Assembly (NCBI GenBank): GCA_016808115.1
Contig: JAEQBH010004116.1
Location: 1-64,000 of the forward strand
Direction of reading: 5' to 3'
DNA length: 64,000 bases
Source: Tetrastigma voinierianum
Lineage: Eukaryota; Streptophyta; Magnoliopsida; Vitales; Vitaceae
Shown here piece by piece: positions 34,655-46,384 of this stretch. A program made the position numbers and the translations under genes. The number at the start of each line of letters is the position of its first letter. The first letter of the stretch is position 1. Below the pieces are notes generated by a model, which was not told the origin of the DNA, ran no database searches, and was given only the letters and a program-made list of their open reading frames with translations.

Positions 34655-35700
34655 AAGCCTATTTGGCAAAGACTACAAAGCAATCTGGCTCATGAGAAAG
34701 TAGAGAACATATGGATCTCAGTCTCCGAAAGACATGCAGAGAAGTCTCGAGGCGTGGACATCTCGCCTGCAAGGTAATCATAAAAGATGTAACTCGCACT
34801 AATGGCAGGTGTGGAATTGAACAAAATGGGAGTACTGGATATGTCTCCACGCCCATCAAGAACTCCTTAACGTCGATCACAAGCCTCCTCCTCCTCCTCC
34901 TCCCGGCCTTTCCAACAAAGGTTTGGACATATCGACCCCGCCCATTGGTAAGGTGCAAATTCATAATCGTCAGCAGCGATTACTCACCAGCGGGCGAAGC
35001 CACAGCCTCTTTAGCCATACCATGCAGAGCGTAAGATACGCACCTTGTGTGGCGAGCCATCATATGTGTTCGTATCCCAAAGGCCCCGGTATCGATGAAC
35101 GGAAACACCCGACAATGCCACCCGTAGATTTCGTGTCGAATGCCTCGACTCATTAAAAATTATTACTCATCTCCAAAGACACCGCGAATCCGAATCCGGA
35201 CAGTCAAGCTTCACTCATCAACCCTTAAAGCGCCTTGAAACCAAATTGAAGATCTTAAAGGAAATTGGTAATACCGAGGTACTATGGGCCTGGCAGGACG
35301 ACACGTAAGTCGCAACCCGGAAACCCCATTTGCCCTAGCCTCGGGGCACTCAAACAAGAGCCCCCGCCGATAAATGAACAATAATAAAGTCTCCTATATC
35401 GAAAGCATATAGCACGGTGGAACACAATGACGAGGTCTTTGAAGGCTAACTTAGAACTCGATGAAAAGCGAACAAGTTCCAGTAAGTGCAGAGCAGAGGA
35501 TTATCAAAGGAAGACATCAAGGTACTATAATAAAAAGTCAAAACCCGTGAGCTATATGCCGTGATTTAGTCTTGCCCGGGAAGAACCCAAGATGGAAAAC
35601 TCGGGCCCCAATCGGGAAGGTCCTTACATCATATCTGTAGTCACGCCGCAATTATGAGCTCTGCATGCAGGAAGGTACCTTAAGCACATACATGGAATGC
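34655..35700 (+). pseudogene. Tat integrase remnant (copy B, right of the insertion)
   Basis: Near 34725 'ERHAE' corresponds to the 'CQRHAE' zinc-finger end. 'LDISTPPIGKVQ' and 'IVSSDY' (about 34920-34985) match the start of the DDE core. 'LWAWQDDT' near 35285 followed by 'TPFALA' near 35320 matches the end of the core. The frame is broken repeatedly. This is the continuation of the pol gene interrupted at 26205. Confidence 0.75.
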
Positions 35701-35942
35701 TGAATATCTGCCGTTTACCGCAGACATCGGTTTGTAATATACATATATTAAATAGAGCCTATCGATTCTTATGTAACGAAGTGAGCTGCTCACCGGTTAT
35801 TTAGCTAGACATCTCAACAGCTTTCCGATATATAAGACACAAAATACACAATGAGAAAGTTCATAGACATAAAGTCACTTTATTCCAATTCCACATATCT
35901 GATACAATTAGTAATGTCATCGATTACACCGCATGCGCCTCC

Positions 35943-36135
35943 TTTAAAAAAAAAGGAGGGCAAAGGAGAGAAAGAGAGAATGAAAAGAAGGAGAGAAGAA
36001 AGAAAGAAGTGGAAAAGAGAGAAGAAGAAAATGGATGGAAGGAGTTTGTAAAAACAAAAAGGAGAATGAGATGTGGAAGAAAAAGATGAAAAAGAAGGAG
36101 AAGGAGAAAGGAGGAAGGAAGAGAAAGAAGACCAG
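35943..36135 (+). repeat. Polypurine (GA-rich) tract
   Basis: About 190 bp that are nearly all A and G on the plus strand. The reverse reading produces spurious Phe/Ser/Leu-rich open frames. Confidence 0.9.
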
Positions 36136-36539
36136 TAGAATGGTGAGAAGGCGACGCAAGAAATGCATCGTCTCTTCGACGCATTCCTAGCACCTGAGCT
36201 AGAATAACATGACCCCATAAAGGGGAGACCAGTGAAACACAACTCCCATGTAGAAAGAACAAAGCAGAGCCGATCCCAACCCTTTCGTAAGGGGATCCTC
36301 AAATCAAGACTTACAATTCGCACTTCGACGATTCATCTCACCCGCATTCCTGCACGCACTGCAGAAAGCAAAATATACAGCATAAGCCCCACAAAGAATG
36401 AAGGCAAGGCCGCCATTTATAAGAAGGGGCCAGCACTCAAAGTCACCCCCGACGCCCAAATTCTCCATCAATCCGCGATTAAAGACGCTCGCATCTTCCA
36501 AGAAAATCGGGTCAATGGCTTATCGCAGCTAGCTCACAT

Positions 36540-37500
36540 CCAAATAGTCTGTGTAGCCACTGAGCCCAAAGAGCTCACTTTGACGAGTCGATCCACTTTC
36601 AAACACAGCCACGCCGCCCTCGTGAGTCGTACCTCACCAAAGACACATACTCTCTGCTACATCGCACCTCCTACTGGGAACAACGCCACCAAGGCGACAA
36701 CAGAGGCCTGGGCAAGAGCCTCACCCTTCTTTGACAGCTCATCTACCCAAGACAGCCACCGCCAGAGTCGACCAGCCTCAGCCAAGACGCCACTCCTGGG
36801 CCACATCGCCACCGCCGAACGCGCCACCACAGGCCACTGCCAGAGCCCACAGCCTCACACCACCCTCGACAGCCCATCCACTCGCACAGCCACGCCCACC
36901 GTGAGCCTCTCTCGACCACCAGCCATACTGCCACCGACCACACATCACACCGGGCCTGAATCCACCACAAGGCCACAGCCACAGGAGCCCACAGGCAGAG
37001 AGCTCACTTGACGAGCCCACCTACCCGCACAAAGCCACGCCGGCCGGGCCCTCCGACCAAACAAAGCCACATCGTCACCTCCTGGCCATCGCCACCTTCC
37101 CTACCGGAACGCCACCAAGGCCACAAACGCCAGGAGCTCAGCAGAGCTTCACTTTGACACGAGCTCCTTCCAAGCGCCATGGACTAGTCGCCCAACCCGT
37201 TCGTACGACAGCTCCAAGCAGTCATTACGGACGAAGCCTCGCCCAACCGTTCGCACTGACGAGCTCTTCCTGCCAGCTCACACATGACGGCAGCCCCGCC
37301 TACCGCCGCACCGACGCAGCTCTTCCCGCCAGCTCACATGGACGAGCTTTCTACCCAACCGTCTCAGACACGCAGCCCGCCCCAACAATCTACACCGACG
37401 CAGCTCAACGATTCTACGCAGTCAAGGCGACGGCAGTTAGCTCGGCCCGCGACTGGGCCCAACCGAGCCCACCAACTCAAATCGACGAGCTCTACCAGCG
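36540..37500. repeat. Degenerate GC-rich minisatellite region
   Basis: Variants of GAGCTCACTTTGACGAG recur at about 36570, 36998, 37135, 37258, 37313 and 37485, separated by CCACC/GCCAC-rich filler. Open frames here are low-complexity Thr/Pro/Ser and not convincing as protein. Confidence 0.55.
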
Positions 37501-37506
37501 GCCAGG

Positions 37507-37740
37507 TCTGCGTAACCTAAGGAACTGCTCAACTCATGCACCGCCCAATGGAGATCACCCGCCCGTCGACGAGCTCGCCCAAAAGTAGGTCAGTGCAACC
37601 GGCACCGCTCAACTCATGCAAATCACCGATGCAGATCACCCGCCCGCCGACGGTGGTGGCGCAGGTGCAGCGCCCGCCAAAGCAGTCAGCGCAAACCTAA
37701 GGAACTGCTCAACTCATGCAATCAAATACGCGTAGCGGCG
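37507..37740 (+). repeat. Tandem repeat of about 90-110 bp, three units
   Basis: The block AACTGCTCAACTCATGCA (or GCACCGCTCAACTCATGCA) recurs at about 37523, 37602 and 37703. It is followed by GGAGATCACC or GCAGATCACCCGCCCG. Confidence 0.75.
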
Positions 37741-39164
37741 GAGATCACCGCCGTTGACAGCCTTCTTATAGCTCAAAATCGCTTCAAAGACATGCAAGAT
37801 ACTAACGAAGACCAAAGCCATTACTCCGCCATACAGCGTTCGAGAAGCCACGAATCTGGCCCACCGTTCAAATTAGCCTCACGGCTTCAGCCGACACGCT
37901 TTGACGAGCGACCAAGCCAACTCACCCCCTCACCCGGGGCTGTCATACACCATATGCCAGGTGTGTGGAAGAAAAGCTAAAAATACTGTGCAAACGAGAA
38001 CGTTACAGACGATAAAAAAAAAAAAAAATGAATAATATTTATTAAAAGGAGATGAGAGGTGTCTCAAATCTCAGCTCCAGTACAGGTGCAGTAAGGCGAA
38101 AAGAAAATATGTTCATATCGCAAGCAATGAGTGCAAACCTAAAGGCCGCAGACAGGGATAAACAAACGATGACGAGGGGAATGGGTTTTAGCAAGAGTAT
38201 CCTGCCTTCAGAATAAATTTGCAGAGAAAGACTCCTCCGCTCTCGTCACTGGGAGGTCGGCTGAAGTCCAAGTCCAGACGCAATCCGCCCTTCACGGTGC
38301 GCGCGAGCCACCCAGAGGCTCCACAGCACCGGCTTGGTTCCTCAACTGCCAATAACATCATCCAAGCAACCAAGGATATTTGTCAGAAGATCCCGTCGCG
38401 CAATCCGGCGACACTCCCATCCACCGCTCAGCCGACCTTTACAGCCGAGGCCTCACGACAGCCGCCCCAGCGCCGCCCGGCCCTGAGGCCCCGCCCACGG
38501 CCACCCGCTTAGCCGCGCTACTTTATCACACACAGACGCCATTAGCCGCAGACAAAGCACCCTTGAGACTCTCTAGCCGCCCGGATGTGACAAGCCCATC
38601 TCCAACTGCCCTAAGCTCGGGGGACCGGGAGGACCGCAGCCTATCCCCGGCCCTGACGATCATTCAGAACTCCTTGAGCTCACCTCCCGACCTTCCGAAG
38701 CTCGCCTTCAACCGCCGCTAAGCTACTTCGAACTTCATCCTCTCTACTTTCCGCCAGGGCACGAGCCGACACGATATGCTTTAGATCATATTTAAGTCTC
38801 TTCACCTCTTCAATCATACGCTGCGCCCGTCTCAAGTGCTCTCTGTCCGCCGTACAGCATATATATAGGAGGCCGCCGCCTTATAACCGCGATTTACATG
38901 CTTTTCGCTTAGTTTGGCCCTCCTTACCTACGAATTCTTCCAAATGGAGTGTGGCTACCCGCATAATAAAACATGAAATCAACATCCAACACGGATCAAC
39001 CTCGAAATGTACACTATCAGATACGACTTACCGAGGCAACCCCTCGTGCTGATAGAGCTGTGAGTTCTCATCAACGGCAAAGCGCCTCCCCAAGGTCGAA
39101 TCCTAAGGACCCGACACAAGATCGCACTCGCGAGCCCCATTGAAGAGCAAAGAGTCTCACTTCG

Positions 39165-40450
39165 CTAACTTTTGATGCCTCCTGATTTTTTCTTTTCAAT
39201 CCTTCCACCCTTCGAGGAGTGCGGCCTAAAGACTCCTCCGGGTTGGGCTGATTCCGTACAAAGTATCAAAGTATATAATCGCCAACCACGCCCCTGAGAC
39301 GACCTCCTGGCCAGTAGTACATACATAGAGATTTTCGTTTTTACAAAGCAGCTTAGAAAGGGGCTTAGAGAGCTCAGGACCACAGGAGCCCTCTGCACAA
39401 GCAGGCGATCAAGGCCGCCCGACTTTCGGGAGTAAGCTCCGAGACGCCCCCACCTCGAACCTTGACCGAACCGCCTGATCTTCTCAAAGGAGCTTGATTT
39501 TCCCCCTGCTGTGACCGTGTAGTTTTCGAGACAAGGCCCCCTAACTAGACAAAAAAAAAAAAAAAAATCTCTCCCCAGCAGGAGTGGTCATGCAGAAGCC
39601 CAATGGGAGAGACCCCATGGTGGAAGGAGGCAAGGGCCTCCCGGGCAGTTGGAACGATAGATCTCAATTAAACGGACCAGAATGTCCGGGATTTTATCAC
39701 CCGCGAAGGGGACGAAAGGACATTCCGCCAACGCCGCCAGAGCTACGACATTATCTTCAAGATAAGGTCAAGTCGAGCACTCGGGAAGCTAAGGAGAATA
39801 ATGCAAAATCGTAAAATATTCAAATACGACTTCACAAGTTATACCAAAACAGAGCAAACACCAATGGCGATTTATCTCCCGGGGCGGCCTGCCATCTAAC
39901 GCCCATAGTGGAAATGCGCCGCCCCGCCCAAGGATCATATTCCCAATTGCGACCGCTCACAAAGAAATAGCGTCCCTTCCACGACCTATAGGAGGAAGGA
40001 AGATCAGAGATCACCAGAGGAGCTCCAGGGCACCTGGAGAAATAAAGGAAGCCCTCGATAGTCTCCTCTCACTAAAAGACAAAGGAGCAAAGCCACACCA
40101 GGGGACGCCGAGCCCTCACAGCCTCTGTGCCATGCCTAGCGTGGGCGCTACTGGCTGCAACAGCCCAATTAAAATACCCCCAACCGCTGGGGCAGCTGGG
40201 AAGCGACGTGCATTGAAATGTCAGAACCCTTTCATGAAGGGTGCAAGAAAACTAAGACCATTATCAAAGGCACCCTCAAAGAAATATACCATCCCGTGCA
40301 CTAAGCCACATAAAAAGTTTCCGGGCATCGCCAGGGGTCCATACTGACACGTCAAGGAGGTCGATAACTGCTCAATAAAGGTGCACCCTTGCTGGCAAGG
40401 CAGACTCATCTGCCAGTCCCACAAATACAAAAGATGTCGACGGCGCATTT
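39165..40450 (-). pseudogene. Antisense ORF of the Tat element (gypsy-type 'Transposase_28'-like), broken
   Basis: On the minus strand, 40014-39832 encodes 'ISDLPSSYRSWKGRYFFVSG..WEYDPWA'. This resembles the 'GWK.RFFFV....WE' segment of the plant protein family called putative gypsy-type transposon (Transposase_28-like). Upstream on the same strand (40448-40221 and on to about 40130) lies hydrophobic coding with 'FLAPFMKGF', which may be its N-terminal half. Further pieces at 39398-39165 may be the C-terminal part. Tat/Retand elements are known to carry antisense ORFs in this position. The identification rests on remembered motif wording; several stops and shifts interrupt it. Confidence 0.5.
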
Positions 40451-41070
40451 AAGGTAATCCGACCTCCCAGATATTTAATTAGGCTTATTTTCCTTTATCC
40501 TTATCCAAGGGGAAGAGGAAGCTCCCCAAGAACGCTTTTGTTCAAACTACGACCGAGGCCGTCAAGCATCCTAACTCCGTCTGCAGAACCTAACAATCAA
40601 GAGTCATTCCAATACGTAAAGAAGAAGAGCGACCGGACCCACAATAAAAGCAAACAAAAGAAAAACGAACTAATCAACTTAACCCTAGCGCCGTCACCAA
40701 CTCCAAGAAACCAAAGAGGTAGTGGAGACGCAGCTGGTCCCAAAGAATAAGACTAAGAAGCTACCTCATAAAAAGGCTTTAAAAAGACTCCTACACAAAA
40801 AGGGCCAAACAGAGAACTCGAAACAAATAGTACGAGATCGTGGGGAAAGAGGAAGCCTGGAGGACTGCAGAGAAGACAGGATGCAGGAGGTCTCAAGGGA
40901 AGAAACCGAAAGAAACAAGAAGAGGTAGGAACAGCAAACCCAAGAGTCATCATTATCACAAGATATATACTGCCACTGCCTTAATCAATCTAACCCAACC
41001 TCAAACAGACACGTGGAAATTGCATCCCATGGCAAGAAACACATGTTTCATTTCACACAATCGCACTCCA

Positions 41071-41085
41071 AGGGCCGGGGGCAAA
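41071..41085 (+). other. Polypurine tract of Tat copy B
   Basis: AGGGCCGGGGGCAAA sits directly before the 3' LTR start TGACATAGG. Confidence 0.7.
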
Positions 41086-41475
41086 TGACATAGGTTTAAA
41101 AATGGGGCTCGCAGCTCAACACCTCACCAAGCCCAGCAAGTGGCGCCTAACGCACACAATACCCAGTCCCTATCTGTACTCCTCTCAAAAACGAAGGCTC
41201 CAAATTCTATTAGGGTCCAAAGGATAATCTCGGATGAATTAGAAGGTCCATATCCCTGCAAATCGATCGATTCGCCATCAATAAAATAATAACCCTAACA
41301 AGATATCATCTCGCTAATCCAACCAAATCTTATCAATAAGAAAGGGAAAAATAATAACAGACATCACCGCTGGGATCTCCCCCAACAAGGGGCGGGGAAG
41401 ATTATCCCAAATAAATGCTCTTTCTAAATTAACCCTCCCATCTATCTGCCAGAGACCAATTCTATTGTTACCTAG
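41086..41475 (+). repeat. Truncated 3' LTR of Tat copy B
   Basis: Aligns with 21126 to about 21510, including the shared block ATCTCGGATGAATTAGAAGG, then loses similarity. The last ~330 bp of the LTR are absent. Confidence 0.8.
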
Positions 41476-41644
41476 CAACTTATGGAGGGTCAAACAAATC
41501 TAAAATGTGAGAATTAAAGATAGGAAAATAAAGAAACTAGTTATTGGGTGCCATAAAATTATTGTCTTAAGCATTTCCATGTTTTTATTTCAATTAACCA
41601 TTAAAAATTCTAATGGAATTTATTTTAAATGTTATAAGAGTCAG
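41476..41644. other. Short unexplained stretch between Tat and copia elements
   Basis: AT-rich, about 170 bp. It matches neither the Tat LTR nor the copia LTR. It may be what remains of the pre-insertion host sequence. Confidence 0.4.
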
Positions 41645-42096
41645 TGTCGACACGTTTTAAATCAACCTAGATCACTATAAAATAGAATACAAAGCATAAT
41701 AATGGGAGAAAACTGTAAATCAGATAATTCGATTTGAATCCATAATTGGCTTGATGCTTAACTCCATGAAGACCGCAAAGAACTTATCTCAAGATCTTCC
41801 CTACTCCCCCACATATTGACACCGGCTCAATGAGAATGCCTTCACGCACGTGAAAGTATTCGAATCGTATACAAAGAATGAAAAATACAGTATATCACTT
41901 AGGGTTCGGGAGGGACTCAGAGGCCTTTGATATTTATCGAAGTTCGACCACTGCCCTCATTATGGCCTGCCGCACTTCAAATACACACACACTTGCCGCC
42001 CCATATTAAATTAATAAGAACCCTTATAATCTCACCTTATCATCAAATAAACTATTCAAGTTCAATTAATAAAGCCCACATAATGAAAATCTTACA
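41645..42096 (-). repeat. 3' LTR of the copia element (452 bp)
   Basis: Direct repeat of 48080-48527. Shared blocks include CACGTTTTAAATCAACCTAG and AATAAAGCCCACATAATGAA. Confidence 0.9.
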
Positions 42097-42111
42097 TTCT
42101 CCCACTTCGCT
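42097..42111 (-). other. Polypurine tract of the copia element
   Basis: The minus strand reads AGCGAAGTGGGAGAA directly before the 3' LTR, the usual copia context. Confidence 0.9.
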
Positions 42112-42739
42112 GGGGCGATATTAATTGAAACAAAATCAAAAAGACCTTCATATACATTGATCTAGAGATTATTTCCTTAATAGTCAATCCGATCCCATAA
42201 AGTTCGAACAATGAATCATGGCGTAATTGCATACCACGCCCTTTCCATGGTCACGAAAATTTTCTAACTCATCGATATGGATTCAATATGGTAGTGTGTT
42301 AAATGGACAATACCTCATAATGAGTGATACTCATGTGTTATCCATTTTGTTAGTCCAAATTCTCTCCTTATGTCACTAAAAACCTAGTGTGTGTCACCGT
42401 GAGAATATCCATCATCATGGTTCCAACGAACTCGATATGTGTTGCCACTTTGGAGCAGGTAACTTACTTTACGTGGTAACAAACATGTCGCAAGGCTAAT
42501 GCCAAGAATGCCCTATAGCCTGTGACTCAAGGTTTACACAATGCCTCGGAAGTTTAACAACAATTATATGTACTCAACTCGATAAACCCACATTCAATAA
42601 ATACACCCATCGAATGCAAAAAGAGTTGATACAAATTCAATTATTACAAAAATGTAATAAAATCGATTCAACTCTTCATAAGATAACAACATAAAACTTA
42701 ATAGTTCTACTAATTTATATTATCCCATGATACTCCCAA

Positions 42740-43150
42740 GCCTCCATGCCACGATACACATGTCGATCAAATACACAAGGGCGTAAGGCCTTTAGTTAGC
42801 TTGATCCGCAATCATATCATCTCGTTGAAATGTGTTTCCACCGCAACGGCCACCTGGCTTGAACTTTTTCCTCTTTATGGTCGTGCATTTCACCTCCATA
42901 AAAGCTGTATGACCCTTGAGACCTCCCTGAAGAGCATAAACAACACCGGGGGGCAGAGTTATTGTCACAATACAACTCGTATGGGCCTATCCACAAAATC
43001 AAACACTAACTCCTTAATGAGGTTTCTGAGCTAAATCATTCGAGTAAGGGCTGAAAAAGCAAAAGCCACAAACTCCGCTTTCAGATGGTGTATATGCAAT
43101 TGATTTCGCTTTCTCACTTTTCCATGATATCGCACCTCGCTAACTTAAAG
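42740..43150 (-). pseudogene. Copia RNase H remnant
   Basis: A 'CDNNSA' block near 42960 and a 'MIADQ.NKGL' block near 42800 correspond to the conserved copia RNase H end. Frame changes are present. Confidence 0.75.
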
Positions 43151-43159
43151 ATAACCTGT

Positions 43160-44430
43160 TGTTGACTTCTTTTTCATCCCGACAAATCAGAAGTCTCCGA
43201 CCCCAATACCAACTACCAGAGGTCCCGAACATTACAAGTGTTTGTAAATCAACATATACTTGCCCTCTTTGCTACTCCTATAACCTTCTTCAAGAACCCA
43301 ACGATCGTGTCCCGGATTTGACCGATAACCGCTAGAAGTCTGCTGCAACGTAGACACATCTCGCTCAAAGGCATACTCCGGGCATACATAATACTCCCAA
43401 GGCACAGCAAGGCAGTACATTCTTCATTCGGGGCTTTCTCATATCTCGAATGAGGACATTGGTGATGCACTAACTTATCACCTTTACTGCATGCGGAGCA
43501 ATTCCCCGGCTTACATTGTTGCATGTTGAATTTTCTAAAATACGATCAACATATGCCCTCTCGAAAGATAAAACCCAATAGTCCGCGAGAACGATTCTCG
43601 TGAATCTCAATGCCCAGACACAAAAGACGCCCCACCAAGGTCCTTCATATCAAAGTTCTTGACAACATCCGTCATTTCATGCAAGAAACTAAGGTCATCG
43701 TCATAGCAAGATATCATCCACATAGAGTATTAGGAAAATGAATTTCTCCCACCGACTCCTGCAAAAGGGTGCAGCAAGATATACATTGATCTACTTTGTT
43801 CTCAACAAAACCATATGAAGCAACAACACTATGAAACTTTAAGTACCATTGTCTAGAAGCTTGTTTGAGACCATAAATAGACTTTTTCAGTCTACATACA
43901 AGTGTGTACCTGAATCATTTGCCACAAAACCTTCTGCCAGATCATATAGACTTCTTCATTACACCTATTGAGAAGCGCTTAACATCCATCCGTGTAACTC
44001 CATATCAAATAAGCAACTAATGCCATGATCACTTTCGGAAGTAGAAGAGACCTGAGAAAAGGTTGCTTCATAGTCTACCCTTCTCTCTCGAGTGAAACCT
44101 TTGGCTACCGCCTCCGCTTTTTAAACTTCTCAATCTTTCCTTTATGGTCCCTTGGCCTTATACACCCATTTCCGCTCAATGGGTCTATGACCTCAGGTAG
44201 TTCAATAAGTTCCCTTAAACTCCATTATGCCTCATATAGATTGAATTTCATCTCTTATCAGATCCAACCACAGCTCGACAGGACAAGAAACAAATTCTTC
44301 CGCATAAGTTATCTGATCGTACCACGTAAACCGATATCGTAGCCCCGTTCTCCTATATGTATCTAAATACCGGGTGGTATAGCTGGATCGTTCCTCCCTA
44401 GTGGATCTCCTTACCGGAGTAGTAATAACC
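43160..44430 (-). pseudogene. Copia reverse transcriptase remnant
   Basis: Near 43880-43840 the minus strand gives '[12 protein letters not shown]', and near 43745-43690 'ILYVDD', the catalytic aspartate pair. Both are core RT motifs. Many stops and frame shifts lie between them. Confidence 0.75.
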
Positions 44431-45900
44431 ACATCCCGCACCCGAGAGCCTCGATGAACTTCTCATTAGGAGTCAGTCTCAACAATGGGATCCCTGGGCC
44501 TCAACAAATTAATATATGCGTGGGAGTTCCCACAATTAACCGATTGAGGAGATAAAGATACCACATTACCCCACCGTACTCATCATCCTCAATAGTCCTG
44601 TGAGTAGCTATTTTCTTCTGGCCACATCAAACTCCAAAACTCGCCGGCTCCTCTGCGGATTCCACACAATTCTGCGGCTCCATCGGGATTATAGAACCGA
44701 TATCCCTTCGAATGTTCCCGTAAGATATAAAGTAACATCGAGTGGTTCCGGGAGTCCAACTTACTTAATGTCAGATTATACAACTTCACTTCAAGTAGAC
44801 ATCCCCAAACCTTAAGATGGTTTAAGCTAGGCTTACGCCCAGTCCATAACTCAAAAGGAGTCAATGGAATAGCTTTTGTAGGTACACGATTCAAAATGTA
44901 CAAAGTTGTTTTCAAAGCTTCACCCCACAGAAAACCGGGTAAATTTCCGTCTACTAATCATACCCTTACCATTTCCATAAGAGTACGATCGCGCCTTTCG
45001 GCCATGGGCTCATTTGGCCTGACCCCTGTGCAGCTAGTAAACCGTCACTATCCCGTATCCTCTAAGTATTTCCGGGCTAATGGCCCCTTGTCGTCCTGAC
45101 TTCATGCTTGCCATAATACTTCCACCTCTGTCGTGATCTAACAACCCTTACGACTTTCCCAATTGTTTCTCGACTTCAAACTCAAAAATCTCGAATCCTT
45201 TCTAAGACTCTAATTTTTCTTGGTCCTGGCACAAATAACTATATATCGAATAGTCACAGGTCAAATGTGATGAAATAAAAATTTACATAAGGTTGCCACA
45301 TAAGGTCCACTTATATCTGGTAGAATATTCTCCATCAACTATTCGACTGTAGTTTTCTTCCTTATCTTGGTCATTTTACTCCTTCTTGAAGTTAATAGCT
45401 TCCACTTCTTGATACACCTCTAAGTCATTTTTAAGATCTGCAAAGATGTTGTAATTTATCACTTTCTACCTATCCTGTAGATATATGGCAAGTCACATGC
45501 CATAATGCATAAGACTCTTCCTTAGGGTAATGGTCTCCAGAAATAACCTTTCAAATTGCAGGTCAAGAGATAAGTGTCAATATCGAGATAAACTCACCTG
45601 TGATAATCCGGCTGACATATGACAAGCAGAGACTCAACCTGTATTTAAATTACAAAAATATTGAAATAACATTGCTTTTTAATTTCAAAAGAGTGAGAAT
45701 CATATGAATCCAAACACGATAATGAAACTAAATTCGCCTAAAGGAAAGGCACACAAAAAGTGTCTTTCAAAGATCAATTTAAAAACCAATCTGTGAATTA
45801 AGATTATATTCCGCTACCAACATGACATCGCCCCTTCTCGCGTTTCACAAAGAGTTTTGATTCATCCTGTCGCTTCCTCCGCTTATGAATCCTCGCATGG
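44430..45900 (-). pseudogene. Copia protease-integrase remnant
   Basis: The best piece (44915-44790) reads '[35 protein letters not shown]', the hallmark C-terminal integrase block of Ty1/copia. The 'SKGYRFYNP' block follows. The upstream part (45000-45900) is integrase and protease sequence too broken to mark catalytic residues confidently. Confidence 0.8.
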
Positions 45901-46024
45901 TAAACGCAACATGATTAGTTGCTCCACTTATCGAGCTACCAAGAACTGATGGTGCTTCGTATAGGTTGGATTCACAAACAAGTGTTAAAGAATCATTAAC
46001 CGAAGCTCCACGTTTAACATCCAA

Positions 46025-46085
46025 GCTTTAAATTTTGCACACTTCTTTCTTCATGTGACCTTTCTTCTGTGCAAGAAGCAGCGAT
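46025..46085 (-). pseudogene. Copia gag zinc knuckle
   Basis: The minus strand shows Cys codons then 'KKGHMKKEVCK', i.e. the GH....C half of a CCHC knuckle, with one frame slip between the halves. Confidence 0.55.
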
Positions 46086-46384
46086 CACCATCCTTTTTCA
46101 TGTGAATGTCTTCTTTCGACCCATATATTGTCGATTGACCAAGAGTTTCATGAGTTAACCTTTTATGAGTACGATCTTTTCGAACTCCTTATTTTCCTCT
46201 TATGGGAACTACATATAAGGCCACATGCTCTTCTCCTTCTTAAGTTTTTCCTCGCCACCACTTTGCTAGTTAAGTCATTAATCGATCAAGTCTCATCTGG
46301 GAATTGTAATTTGTCTTATAACCCTGGCAAAATCGTGTGGAAGGGGTGTTTGTGGCTTGATGCACAATGCATCGAATGGTAATG

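Larger units (their letters stand above)
35701..41070 (+). other. Long 3' region of Tat copy B
   Basis: 5.4 kb between integrase and 3' LTR with no plus-strand gene I can support. It holds a polypurine tract (35943-36135), degenerate GC-rich repeats (36540-37740), a Pro/Ala-rich low-complexity stretch (38219-38720) and an antisense ORF zone (about 39165-40450). Such a region is usual for Tat/Retand elements. Confidence 0.65.
21126..41475 (+). mobile_element. Ty3/gypsy Tat-type LTR retrotransposon, copy B, split by an Athila element
   Basis: 5' LTR 21126-21844; primer site at about 21845; gag 22370-23340; protease 23590-23800; RT and RNase H 24000-26205. An 8.4-kb Athila-like insertion follows, then integrase at about 34655-35640, a 5.4-kb non-coding and antisense-ORF region, a polypurine tract 41071-41085, and a 3' LTR truncated after about 390 bp. 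Removing the insertion leaves about 12 kb. A long region between integrase and 3' LTR with an antisense ORF is typical of the Tat/Retand group. All frames are broken. Confidence 0.8.

Noticed and set aside
35880..36323. 147-codon Phe/Ser/Leu-rich open frame on the minus strand, like a membrane protein
   Set aside because: It is the reverse reading of a polypurine tract; the hydrophobicity is an artefact of TTC/TCC repeats.
36232..37011. 259-codon open frame on the plus strand
   Set aside because: Composition is Thr/Pro/Ser/Ala low complexity from degenerate GC-rich repeats in a retrotransposon tail; no motif, and no supported start.
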